Origin: VRUE01 sp963715455 | Lineage (GTDB): Bacteria; Actinomycetota; Thermoleophilia; Solirubrobacterales; 70-9 | NCBI GenBank assembly: GCA_963715455.1 | Contig: OY970245.1 | Span: forward strand, 2,170,001-2,234,000 | Reading direction: 5' to 3' | DNA length: 64,000 nt | Shown: positions 50,210 through 57,808 of the stretch, one piece after another | How the letters are laid out: each line of letters starts with the position of its first letter | How positions within the stretch are numbered: the first letter of the stretch is position 1 | Translations under genes and position numbers: made by a program | The notes under the pieces: model-generated | The model's database searches: none | Told to the model about the DNA's origin: nothing | The model's input: the letters and a program-made list of their open reading frames with translations, nothing else

Positions 50210-51429
50210 ACGCGGCTGCGCTCTGCTTCCAGTTCGATGACCTTCTTACATATACCGGTGCTCCGGCACTCGATGGGGTCCGCCGCGGGTACTTCCGCGA
50301 ACTCGGTCTCGCTGGCTGGCTCGGCCTCGCCGGTGGCGATCAGCGGGCCGACTTCGAGGATCTTCAGCAGCTGATAGCCACCGGTGAGCGGCTGCCTTTC
50401 GGCTCCAACGGCAACCTCGATGTCGTCGAGGAAGGCGTCGTCCTCGTCGCTCGGCCCGAGCTCGAGCCGCTGGTACAGGCCGTCCTTGCCGCGGCTCCAG
50501 CGAACCCAACCCTCGTCGATCGGGGCACCGTCGACCTGGAGGAGATGGCGGTTGAAGGGCCGCAGGTACACCCCGAGGGGGTTGGCCACGCTCAGGGCCC
50601 TGTCCGCCAAAACCGCCTCGTACGCGGCCATGGCCGTGGTCGGATCCGCATGCCGGCAAGCCAGTTGCGGGAGGCCGGCGGCGGCGAAGACCTCGTCCTT
50701 CCCGGCTCGGCGCGGGGCGCCGTCGGGACCCGGCACGACGAAGCGGCGGGCGCCGAAGAGAAGGATGTAGAGAAGGTCATCGAGCCCATTGATCGGATGC
50801 GTCATGAAGACGGCGTTCTCTGTGTTGAGGCCGCGGCGAGGATTGCGCGGCACCCCGGCGGCTTCCAGCTCTGGGTCGTTCCCATGTCCGGCCATCTCAG
50901 TCGCGAAACACCGGCGCCGGTCTCCCTCGTCGAGAGCACGTGGGTTCGACACCCCATACAGCTCGCTCCACCCCGGCTCACTCCCGAGTACGTCGGCGGC
51001 CGCGGCAAGGACCTGTTCGGGATCGTAGGTCGCGAGGGTAAGCCAGTACTCGCGAAGCTCCGTCGTCACCTGGACGCGCTTGGGTCGTGGCCGGCCGGTC
51101 GCATCCTCTCCCTCGAGCACGGCGTACTCGCAGTACTCGTTGTGGAGCATCTGCCGGCCCCGAGCGGCCCAGTCGCAGAGCGCGCGAACCCTGCCGTCAT
51201 CTGCGCAGAACGTGGGCCCGAACGGATCGGCCGGCCAGGCTACCCCGCTGGTCACCCGGGGCTGCTTGAGCGCCCCCGGATCAATCTCAAAGAAGCGCGT
51301 CTGCAGATCCTGCAGAGCCTCGTAGGCCCTGAAGATCTCGAAGTTCCAACGAGCGCGCAGATCGTCACTGAGTTCTTCGACTCGCCCAGGCGCCTCGTAA
51401 GTCACTTTCCTGGAATCCCCTTCATTCAA
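50206..51429 (-). CDS. uncharacterised EYCEW-family protein (407 aa)
   Basis: A 407-residue paralogue of the 332-aa protein on the other side of the peroxidase gene, with matching blocks LHNEYCEYAV (~96), VTTELREYWLTLATYDPEQVL, FMTHPINGLDDLLYIL, VANPLGVYLRPFNRHLLQVDGAP and LDDIEVAVGAERQPLTGGY. It has a longer N-terminal part and a Glu-rich tail. No signal or cofactor motif is recognised. It is the first gene of the coupled minus-strand pair with the peroxidase and diverges from the intradiol dioxygenase gene. Confidence 0.65.
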   Translation of the reverse strand: MNEGDSRKVTYEAPGRVEELSDDLRARWNFEIFRAYEALQDLQTRFFEIDPGALKQPRVTSGVAWPADPFGPTFCADDGRVRALCDWAARGRQMLHNEYCEYAVLEGEDATGRPRPKRVQVTTELREYWLTLATYDPEQVLAAAADVLGSEPGWSELYGVSNPRALDEGDRRRCFATEMAGHGNDPELEAAGVPRNPRRGLNTENAVFMTHPINGLDDLLYILLFGARRFVVPGPDGAPRRAGKDEVFAAAGLPQLACRHADPTTAMAAYEAVLADRALSVANPLGVYLRPFNRHLLQVDGAPIDEGWVRWSRGKDGLYQRLELGPSDEDDAFLDDIEVAVGAERQPLTGGYQLLKILEVGPLIATGEAEPASETEFAEVPAADPIECRSTGICKKVIELEAERSRV

Positions 51430-51518
51430 CCGCTAAGCGAATACCGAGCGACGCTAACAGCAAAAGCCAATCGGGTTAGTCTTTTCAATTGAGAATCCGC
51501 ATAGCTGGAAGAAGGCTG

Positions 51519-52346
51519 ATGAACGATCGAGCGAGCGGGAGCCGAGGGGGCCCGGCGGACGACGGGCGGCCCTCCAGCGGGATTCAGGCACCGATGCGGC
51601 GCCGCGAGATGGTGGTGCTGTCAGCGGGGGCGCTGGCGAGCGCTGCCCTTTACGCCTGTGGTGCTGACGAGGACGAGACGGCCAGATCCGTAGCGGAAGG
51701 GGCCACGACCACGCCCGACTGCGTGTTGACGCCCGGGCAGGAGGAAGGTCCCTTCTACATCGACCTGGCTCAGGTTCGACAGGACATCGTCGAGAACCGC
51801 CCCGGCGTGCCGCTCGCGCTGGCGCTGACCGTCGTCGACTCGGATACCTGCGAGCCGATCCGCGATGCTGCCGTTGACATCTGGCACTGCGACGCGCTTG
51901 GCGTCTACTCGGGCGAGACATCGGAGGGCAGCGAGGGCGAAACCTACCTGCGTGGGATCCAGCTGACCGACGGGAACGGCCTGACGGAGTTCGCGACCAT
52001 CTACCCGGGTCAGTACCCGGGGCGGACGACGCACATCCACGTCAAGGTCCACATCGGCGGACGGCAGAGCGACGGCACCTACTCCGGTGGTCACGTCTCG
52101 TACACCGGTCAGCTGTTCACCTCCGATCGGCGCGACGCGGAAGTCTTCGCGCTCGCCCCCTACAACCGGAATACGGCCGAGATCACGCCGCGCAACACGG
52201 ACGGCATCTTTCGGGTTCAGGGCGGCTCGAGCTCGGTGCTCGCCCTCGCCCGGGCCGGCAAGAGTCTCGAGCGGGATGGCTTTACCGCCGGAGTGACGCT
52301 GGGCGTGGATCCCGAGCGCAATGCTCGGCCGCCCGACCAAACCTAG
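51519..52346 (+). CDS. exported intradiol ring-cleavage dioxygenase
   Basis: A 275-residue enzyme with an export-like N-terminus (MRRREMVVLSAGALASAALYACGAD, twin-arginine-like and with a lipobox Cys). The catalytic domain shows EEGPFYIDL, DIWHCDALGVYSG (Tyr ligand) and YPGQYPGRTTHIHVKVHIG (Tyr, His, His ligands), so the non-heme Fe(III) site is intact. Such enzymes cleave catechols between the hydroxyls. A secreted, apparently lipid-anchored form suggests action on extracellular phenolics. It sits beside the DyP island, which could share such substrates. The RBS GGAAGAAGG supports the start at 51519. Confidence 0.9.
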   Translation: MNDRASGSRGGPADDGRPSSGIQAPMRRREMVVLSAGALASAALYACGADEDETARSVAEGATTTPDCVLTPGQEEGPFYIDLAQVRQDIVENRPGVPLALALTVVDSDTCEPIRDAAVDIWHCDALGVYSGETSEGSEGETYLRGIQLTDGNGLTEFATIYPGQYPGRTTHIHVKVHIGGRQSDGTYSGGHVSYTGQLFTSDRRDAEVFALAPYNRNTAEITPRNTDGIFRVQGGSSSVLALARAGKSLERDGFTAGVTLGVDPERNARPPDQT

Positions 52347-52368
52347 CTTTGCAGGCGTTTCGTAAAGG

Positions 52369-52442
52369 GGTGGACGACCGGATTCGAACCGGCGACCGCC
52401 TGGACCACAACCAGGAGCTCTACCAGCTGAGCTACGTCCACC
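52369..52442 (-). tRNA. tRNA-His (anticodon GTG)
   Basis: The minus strand folds into a cloverleaf with acceptor GTGGACG/CGTCCAC, the extra G at -1 opposite discriminator C typical of tRNA-His, D arm, anticodon stem CCTGG/CCAGG closing loop TTGTGGT (anticodon GTG), and T arm GCCGG-TTCGAAT-CCGGT. CCA is not encoded. Confidence 0.95.
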
Positions 52443-52456
52443 GCGCGGCTTTCAAT

Positions 52457-53203
52457 CTAGCGGGCTGGCGGGCGAGGTGATTGGGCTAGGTGGGAGGCGA
52501 CCAGGGACGTGAAGGCTTGGAGGCCGGGAGTCGTGCGGGCGATCAGGTCTGGCTCGGCGGCTTCGGCTTCCTCGGGGAGGGCGTGGGCGCCTGCGTCGCC
52601 GAGGACATTGCTGGCCTCCTTGACCATCTCCGGCACTGCCAGCCACGCCTCCACCAGGGCAAAGTCCGCCTCAGGGTGGAAGAGCACGCCCCAGGCGTTG
52701 CCCTTGCGGAAGGCCTGCACCTCGGTGCGCGCCGATCGCGCCAGGTGCTGGGCGCCGTCGGGCAGGTCGAAGACCTCGCCGTGCCAGTGCAGGACACTCG
52801 TCTGCGGCGCCAAGCCGCCGAGCAGCGGATCGTTGGCGTCCAGCACCTCCACCGGGGCGAAGCCCAGCTCCACCCCCTCCCCCGGCCTCACCTCGACTCC
52901 CAGCGCCCGCGCCAATAGCTGCGCTCCGAGACATATGCCCAGCAGCGGCATGTCGCGCCGCAGGGCCTCGGCGAGCCACTCGCGCTCGGTCGCCAGCTCG
53001 GGGTGCCGCTCGACTTCGTCGACGTTCATCGGCCCGCCCATGACAACTGCGCCAGCCACTACGTCGTGAGGGGGCAGGGCCTGGCCGGCCAGCGGTTTGA
53101 CCGTCTGCACGTGCAGCTCGGCGCAGGCATCGAGGATGCGGTGCGGCCCCTCCCAGGGGACATGCTGGATCGCCAGCAAGGTGGGACGGTCGTCCACGCT
53201 CAT
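52457..53203 (-). CDS. class I glutamine amidotransferase-like protein
   Basis: A 248-residue single-domain amidotransferase resembling GMP-synthase-type proteins of the GATase class I family. The nucleophile elbow LLGICLGAQLLARAL (Cys near 90) and the HPEAD motif (FHPEADFALV, His/Glu) are intact, with VVMGGPMNV as the oxyanion strand. No partner synthase domain is fused or adjacent; relatives act on gamma-glutamyl compounds or unknown substrates. The gene is preceded by the divergent small-repeat gene and followed by tRNA-His. Confidence 0.88.
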   Translation of the reverse strand: MSVDDRPTLLAIQHVPWEGPHRILDACAELHVQTVKPLAGQALPPHDVVAGAVVMGGPMNVDEVERHPELATEREWLAEALRRDMPLLGICLGAQLLARALGVEVRPGEGVELGFAPVEVLDANDPLLGGLAPQTSVLHWHGEVFDLPDGAQHLARSARTEVQAFRKGNAWGVLFHPEADFALVEAWLAVPEMVKEASNVLGDAGAHALPEEAEAAEPDLIARTTPGLQAFTSLVASHLAQSPRPPAR

Positions 53204-53237
53204 CGCGACTCAGGCTAGCCGCGCTACGGTTGGGGCG

Positions 53238-53486
53238 ATGTCCAAACGACGCGGGATCGCGCTCCTCCAGACAACACTGCCGACGTCGGCAACGGGCGCT
53301 CAGGCGAAGGGGGCAATGGCTATCGGCGCCCTCGCCGTAGGAGCTGCGGCGATCGGCGGCTTCGCGATCGGGCGGCTCAGCGTCGGCCGCCTGGCGATCG
53401 GCCGCGCCGCGATCGGGCGGCTGAAGGTCGATGAGCTCGAGATCGGCCGTCTCAACGTCCACGACGACGCCAGCCACGAGGCGTAG
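53238..53486 (+). CDS. small pentapeptide-periodic repeat protein
   Basis: An 82-residue protein almost wholly built of 5-residue units from about residue 25 to 75: AIGAL AVGAA AIGGF AIGRL SVGRL AIGRA AIGRL KVDEL EIGRL, with I/V then G at fixed positions. This periodicity resembles right-handed beta-helix proteins (pentapeptide-repeat-like), although the consensus is not the classical A(D/N)LxX. The N-terminus is basic and the C-terminus acidic (DDASHEA). Function unknown; a gyrase-binding DNA mimic or a structural role are only analogies. Confidence 0.6.
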   Translation: MSKRRGIALLQTTLPTSATGAQAKGAMAIGALAVGAAAIGGFAIGRLSVGRLAIGRAAIGRLKVDELEIGRLNVHDDASHEA

Positions 53487-53522
53487 CCGAGATTGACCAC
53501 ACTGGGGTGGGGTCAAAGTCGG
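53486..53522 (+). repeat. 37-bp imperfect palindromic repeat, copy B
   Basis: This copy lies in the 37 nt between the stop of the small repeat-protein gene and the start of the next gene and matches copy A at 6788-6824 (opposite orientation) at about 32 of 37 positions. Its central inverted repeat runs TTGACCACAC to GGGGTCAA. Confidence 0.6.
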
Positions 53523-54515
53523 ATGCGCGGCCTGACGGGCGCACTGGTCTGCGCCGCACTTGCCGCGAGCGCCCTGCTCGACGCCAGCTCGGCCGCCGCC
53601 GTCGGCCCCTACCCCGACCTCGGCGGCTGCTCGGTCTTCCCCGACCCGCCCGCCGGCCTCCCGGCCAACGCCGCCTCACTCCCCAATCAGGCGGCCTGGA
53701 ACCAGGACATCTCCAAGGCACCCGTCGCCCGCGGCTCCGCCGCAACGATCGCCTACATCGACGCCAACGGCGGCGATCACCTCCACCCCGACTTCGGCTC
53801 ACCGCGCGCCTACGGCTTCCCCTACGCGGTCGTCGGCACTGGCCAGCGCAAGCTGCCGATCCGCTACACCGCCTACGGCGATGAGAGCGACCCCGGTCCC
53901 TTCCCGATCCCCTCGGGCGCCCCGGTGGAGGGAGGCAAGAGCAGCGACGGCGACCGCCACGTGCTCGTCATTGACCGCTCGATCTGCACGCTCTACGAGC
54001 TCTACCGTGCTTTCTTCAAAGGCGGTGGGGGTGCCCACTGGAATGCCGACTCGGGCACGCGCTGGGACCTGCGCTCCACCGGCCTGCGTCCTGACTCATG
54101 GACCTCGGCCGACGCCGCCGGGCTGCCGATCTTCCCCGGCCTCGTCCGCTACGACGAGGTCGCTGCCGGCCGGGTCGACCACGCGATCCGCGTCACCTTC
54201 GAGAGCACTCGCGATGCCTGGGTCCACCCCGCCTCGCACTGCGCCGGCGACACCTCTAACGCGAACGCACCGGCGATGGGCACGCGCTTGCGGCTCAAGC
54301 CAAGCTACGGCCTCGGCGGCTTCAGCGGCGGCGCCCGCGTGATCGCCGAAGCGCTGAAGCGCTACGGGATGATCGTCGCCGACAACGGCTCCAACTGGTT
54401 CTTCAGCGGCACCAGCGACCGCCGCTGGGACGACGAGAACCTCAACCAGCTGAAGCGCATCCCCGGCGCTGCCTTCCAGGTGGTGAAGAGCGCGGCGCGC
54501 ACCCACGTCTGCTGA
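53523..54515 (+). CDS. secreted protein of unknown function
   Basis: A 330-residue exported protein. A cleavable signal precedes AAAVGPYPDLGGCSVFPDPPAGLP. The mature part (ATIAYIDANGGDHLHPDFGS, HVLVIDRSICTLYELYRAF, FPGLVRYDEVAAGRVDHAIRV, ASHCAGDTSN, WFFSGTSDRRWDDENL) is a recognisable actinobacterial secreted family of unknown role, with conserved His, Asp, Glu and Trp residues in the middle. Two Cys pairs may form disulfides. I used ATG 53523 because an upstream start would lie in the repeat. Terminated by the perfect hairpin at 54520. Confidence 0.7.
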   Translation: MRGLTGALVCAALAASALLDASSAAAVGPYPDLGGCSVFPDPPAGLPANAASLPNQAAWNQDISKAPVARGSAATIAYIDANGGDHLHPDFGSPRAYGFPYAVVGTGQRKLPIRYTAYGDESDPGPFPIPSGAPVEGGKSSDGDRHVLVIDRSICTLYELYRAFFKGGGGAHWNADSGTRWDLRSTGLRPDSWTSADAAGLPIFPGLVRYDEVAAGRVDHAIRVTFESTRDAWVHPASHCAGDTSNANAPAMGTRLRLKPSYGLGGFSGGARVIAEALKRYGMIVADNGSNWFFSGTSDRRWDDENLNQLKRIPGAAFQVVKSAARTHVC

Positions 54516-54519
54516 GCGG

Positions 54520-54572
54520 CCCGGGTGCATCAAATATTCCCCCTGGCGGGAGGAATATTTGATGCACCCGGG
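54520..54572. terminator. perfect 21-bp bidirectional terminator hairpin
   Basis: A perfect 21-bp inverted repeat at 54520-54540 and 54552-54572 with an 11-nt loop lies between two convergent genes. The stem is GC-rich at its base (CCCGGGTGCATC) and AT-rich near the loop (AAATATTCC), so it serves both strands. Confidence 0.85.
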
Positions 54573-54574
54573 GG

Positions 54575-55174
54575 TTAGGAGTCGGCGCTGAGTCGCACGT
54601 GGTGAAAGCCCGTTTCCAGCCGCGCGCGCAGCTCGACCACGGCATCGTCCGCCGCGACTCCCTCGCCGCTGACCAGAACGACCTCAGTCGCCGGATAGCT
54701 CTGCAGCTGGTCTTCGACTGCCTGCACAAGGTCCTCGTCGCCAACCCGCGCCTCGGCCGCGACCCCGGCCTTGGCCAAGGCGGCAACGGTGACCACGAGG
54801 CGTTGCTGCGCCTGGCGACGGGCGCCCTCGATGTCGGAGGCCCAGCGATCGAGGAAGCCAATCCGCGCCGGCGCGAGCACCCGCACCTCCTCGCCCTCGC
54901 CCGGCTCGCCGATGTCCGCGACGCGGGTGATGCGGGCCACGTCAGCCGGGTCCTCCACGCCCGCAGCGGCGACGATCAACACGTGCCGTCCCGCCACCGA
55001 GCCAGGGGCCGCGCCGATCGGCCCAGAGGGTCGCTGCCGCGCCGCGACCACAAGCAGGCCAAGCACGGCGAGAGCGCCAAGCGCCATGCCAAGCGCCGGT
55101 CCGACAAGCAGGAAGCCGGCGATGATCGGCACCGCCAGTGCCGCGACGATCAGGGGCAGCTTCCAGGGCGCCAT
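54575..55174 (-). CDS. membrane-anchored protein with USP-like C-terminal domain
   Basis: A 199-residue protein with two membrane spans near the N-terminus (LIVAALAVPIIAGFLLVG, MALGALAVLGLLVVA), then an alpha/beta region from ~70 (HVLIVAAAGVEDPADV, RLVVTVAALAKAGVAAEARVGDED, TEVVLVSGEGV) that resembles UspA-like folds. No nucleotide motif is clear. I used the ATG at 55174; the upstream in-frame extension is Cys-rich and unlike a start region. Function unknown. Confidence 0.65.
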   Translation of the reverse strand: MAPWKLPLIVAALAVPIIAGFLLVGPALGMALGALAVLGLLVVAARQRPSGPIGAAPGSVAGRHVLIVAAAGVEDPADVARITRVADIGEPGEGEEVRVLAPARIGFLDRWASDIEGARRQAQQRLVVTVAALAKAGVAAEARVGDEDLVQAVEDQLQSYPATEVVLVSGEGVAADDAVVELRARLETGFHHVRLSADS

Positions 55175-55252
55175 CACACAAGGTTGCCAGCCCGTGCACA
55201 CCGCGCAAGCCGCGGGCATTGCGGCGAGACGATTCGTCCCGCCGCCCCCGCC

Positions 55253-55387
55253 CTAGGCTCGTCGCGTCCCGAGCCGCGGCAGCAGGAGCATCGCCAAGCC
55301 AATCAGGATGACGATGATCCCCAAGATGTAGTTGACGAGGATCGCCAGGACGATCCCGATGATGATCAACAGAATTGATAGCTCCAT
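55253..55387 (-). CDS. 44-aa small membrane peptide
   Basis: The frame encodes MELSILLIIIGIVLAILVNY followed by a second hydrophobic run (ILGIIVILIGLAMLLLP) and ends RLGTRRA, i.e. two short membrane spans with a basic tail. It is too short for similarity searches by eye. The start region is AT-richer than its surroundings. Confidence 0.6.
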   Translation of the reverse strand: MELSILLIIIGIVLAILVNYILGIIVILIGLAMLLLPRLGTRRA

Positions 55388-55434
55388 GCCGCCAGAGTTA
55401 CCCGACGGTTGAAACCGTCAAACCGGCGCCAGTT

Positions 55435-56283
55435 TCAGCCGCGCGTGCCGCCGCCACTGCCGTCGGGCGACCAGCCCGGGCCGCGGAAGACGTAGCCGAA
55501 GCGCTCACGCCAGCTCTTCGCCGCCCGCACGTCGCGTGCCAGGGCGGCGAACTCATGGAAGGCGACGCGGGTCGGGCGGAAGCTGCGGATGTTCTGCGTG
55601 AGGCCGTAGCGCGGCCGCACGGTCTCGCCCTGGAAGCTGCCGAAGATGCGGTCCCAGATGATCAGGATGCCGCCGTAGTTGCGGTCGAGGTAAACCTCGT
55701 TGGCGCCGTGGTGCACGCGGTGATGGGAAGGGGTGTTGAAGAAGAACTCGATCGGCGCCGGCAGCTTCTTCACCCGCTCGGTGTGGATCCAGAACTGGTA
55801 GATGAGGCTGATCGCCAGCTGGGTGAGGATCATCCACGGCGCGAAGCCGACCAGCGCCAGCGGCGCCCAGAAGGGCAGCGCCGTCATCGGCGTCCAGGTC
55901 TGGCGCAGCGCGGTCGAGAGGTTGTAGTGCTGGGAGGAGTGGTGGACGACGTGGCTCGCCCAGAAGACGCGCACCTCGTGGTGGACGCGGTGGAACCAGT
56001 AGTAGGCGAGGTCGTCGGCGAAAAAGAGCAGCACGTAGGTCCACCACGCGTCGGCCGGCATGCGCAGCGGCGTCAGCTCGTAGAGCCCCGCGTAGGCGAC
56101 CAGGACGACGAACTTCCAGAGCGCGTTGATGACGACGTTGCCACCGCCCATCGACAGGCTGGTGCGCGTGTCGCGCGACTCGTAGCCGACCAGATCGTCG
56201 TCGCGCAGGTACTTGAAGGAGAGCAGCTCGGCGACGAGCAGCAGCACGAATGCCGGGATCGCGTAGTAGAGAACCTCTGCCAC
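55435..56283 (-). CDS. sterol desaturase / fatty acid hydroxylase superfamily protein
   Basis: A 282-residue polytopic membrane enzyme with the diiron histidine boxes HRVHH (~98), HHSSQHYN (~112) and HHRVHHG (~196). Hydrophobic spans lie at ~5-22, ~55-75, ~80-95 and ~140-160. Members hydroxylate or desaturate sterols, fatty acids or carotenoids; the substrate here is unknown. It stands between small membrane peptide genes. Confidence 0.9.
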   Translation of the reverse strand: MAEVLYYAIPAFVLLLVAELLSFKYLRDDDLVGYESRDTRTSLSMGGGNVVINALWKFVVLVAYAGLYELTPLRMPADAWWTYVLLFFADDLAYYWFHRVHHEVRVFWASHVVHHSSQHYNLSTALRQTWTPMTALPFWAPLALVGFAPWMILTQLAISLIYQFWIHTERVKKLPAPIEFFFNTPSHHRVHHGANEVYLDRNYGGILIIWDRIFGSFQGETVRPRYGLTQNIRSFRPTRVAFHEFAALARDVRAAKSWRERFGYVFRGPGWSPDGSGGGTRG

Positions 56284-56320
56284 GCTGAGAATCTAGCGGG
56301 CGGCTCCGTGTCCTCCGCCG

Positions 56321-56416
56321 CTAGCGGGCCCGGCCGACGAGAAAGACGCCGGCGATGCAGCCGGTGACCAGCAGGGCCAGGGCGATATCCGCTCTGCGCT
56401 CGGTGCTCGTCCTCAT
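56321..56416 (-). CDS. 31-aa putative membrane peptide
   Basis: The frame MRTSTERRADIALALLVTGC then IAGVFLVGRAR has one hydrophobic span and basic ends. It is the only plausible gene in this gap, without a clear RBS. It may be chance. Confidence 0.35.
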   Translation of the reverse strand: MRTSTERRADIALALLVTGCIAGVFLVGRAR

Positions 56417-56537
56417 GCTCTAGAAACACGCGAGAGTCCAAAACGATTCTGGGCGGCAGCGAATGCGCGGGTAGTCTTTACCGAACTTGTGAAATTTACT
56501 ATGGAGAACCGGGTCGCCAGCACGGACGATCTCCGAC

Positions 56538-56738
56538 GTGTGTGACAACCTCGGCAGGAACCTTCGGCATGCCCGGGAACGGCGCAAGATGACGCAGGAG
56601 GAAGTCGGCCAGGAGAGCGGCGTCCACCCGACCGAGGTCTCGAGGATCGAGTCGGGCAAGCGCGACCCCCAGGTCTCGACCGTCGAACGCCTCGCCAAAG
56701 CGGTCGGCGTCAGCGCCAGCGACCTGCTGCGCAAGTAG
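56538..56738 (+). CDS. small XRE-family DNA-binding protein
   Basis: A 66-residue single HTH_3 domain: LGRNLRHARERRKMTQEEVG then VHPTEVSRIESGKRDPQVSTVERLAKAVGVSA and DLLRK. It starts with GTG. Such stand-alone HTH proteins are transcription repressors; no partner is adjacent. It directly precedes a truncated ArsR-like remnant. Confidence 0.88.
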   Translation: MCDNLGRNLRHARERRKMTQEEVGQESGVHPTEVSRIESGKRDPQVSTVERLAKAVGVSASDLLRK

Positions 56739-56763
56739 GGCCGGCGGCCTACGGCCAAACACC

Positions 56764-56892
56764 CAGCTCTCCGTTATCTCCTACCACCTCAAGTCGCTGA
56801 AGAAATGGCGCGTCCTCAAGCGCGTCCGCAAGCGCCAGATCCGCGGCGCGGTCGAAACCCACTACCACTTCACCGACGCCTTCCGCTGCTAG
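56764..56892 (+). pseudogene. winged-helix (ArsR-like) regulator remnant
   Basis: A 42-codon frame encodes QLSVISYHLKSLKKWRVLKR, then VRKRQIRGAVETHYHFTDAF, ending at TAG. This resembles the recognition helix and wing of an ArsR-type winged-helix domain whose first ~40 residues are missing. It probably cannot function. Confidence 0.55.
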
Positions 56893-57050
56893 GCGCAGCC
56901 GAGCTGCCTTCGCCCCCACGAGCTTCTGCAACCGCATTGGGATGCGAAATTTGGAGGACAAACCGGCTTCGGGGGATAAGCCGGTTACCCTATGAAGGTC
57001 TCGGTCGCAGGTTTCCCGACGCGGCCGGCACAAGTACGGAAGGAGCTTCG

Positions 57051-57239
57051 ATGGCAATCGTGGATCGCAAGGCCAAGTCGCACAGCGCACGATCCGCTCA
57101 GCAGCAGACGGATCAGTCCTTCGCTGAAATAGACGCGAAGAAGTTCGCCCGTGCGCGCCGGGATCCCAAGGTCGAGCACCTCCTGGATGCTGCCGATCGT
57201 CACATCGAGACCCTGCGCAGCGAAGGCCGCATCGACTAG
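57051..57239 (+). CDS. small charged protein of unknown function
   Basis: A 62-residue hydrophilic protein (MAIVDRKAKSHSARSAQQQT, then a helix with FARARRDPKVEHLLDAADRH). GGAAGGAGC precedes ATG 57051 at good spacing. It overlaps the convergent GNAT-like gene by 4 nt. No family recognised. Confidence 0.6.
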   Translation: MAIVDRKAKSHSARSAQQQTDQSFAEIDAKKFARARRDPKVEHLLDAADRHIETLRSEGRID

Positions 57240-57808
57240 ATAGGCAGGTAGAGGCGCGCCGGCCGGCCGTCGGAGCGCTCCTTGCTCTTGCGGAAATGCC
57301 AGGGCGCGCCCCGCCACATGGTCGAGACCCGCTCGTCGTAGGGGTCGACTGCAAAGGCGACCAGGCCGCTGTTGCGCTTTGCCTCGCGTGCCAGCCCGAG
57401 GGCGGTGAGCATCAGCTGCGAGCCGGGGATCTCACTCTCCCGGTGCCTTGCCACCCAGGAGACCAGGAAGGCGGGAACCTGCTGGCGCTGGAGGCGGCGC
57501 GGAACGGAGAGTCTCTTGCGACCGCCGCCGGTCAGGTCGACGCTGCCGAAGCAGGTGGCGATGAACCCCTCGACCCGATCCTCGCCGACCAGGACGCGAG
57601 TGCGAGTCAGCGGATCGTTGTCGATGGCGTCCTCGCGGAGCCATCGCGCAGCCTCGATGCCGGCCGAGTGGGAGAGCGACTCGAACGCCTGAACCTTCGC
57701 GAGCAGATCGGCGTCCGCCTCGGCCTCCCGGTCGAGCAGGACCCACCGGCCACGCGAATCGGTGGTCAGCGTCGCATCGAGCAGGGCGCTGCGCGCCAGA
57801 GGCGACAT
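57236..57808 (-). CDS. GNAT-like N-acetyltransferase family protein
   Basis: A 190-residue protein whose C-terminal half fits GNAT folds (VPAFLVSWVARHRESEIPGS, LMLTALGLAREAKRNSGLVAFAVDP), although the Q/RxxGxG/A loop is poorly defined (HRESEIPGS). The N-terminal ~90 residues are helical. TacT-like toxins have a similar size, but no antitoxin is adjacent. Its ATG overlaps the stop of the 259-aa gene by 1 nt. Confidence 0.6.
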   Translation of the reverse strand: MSPLARSALLDATLTTDSRGRWVLLDREAEADADLLAKVQAFESLSHSAGIEAARWLREDAIDNDPLTRTRVLVGEDRVEGFIATCFGSVDLTGGGRKRLSVPRRLQRQQVPAFLVSWVARHRESEIPGSQLMLTALGLAREAKRNSGLVAFAVDPYDERVSTMWRGAPWHFRKSKERSDGRPARLYLPI

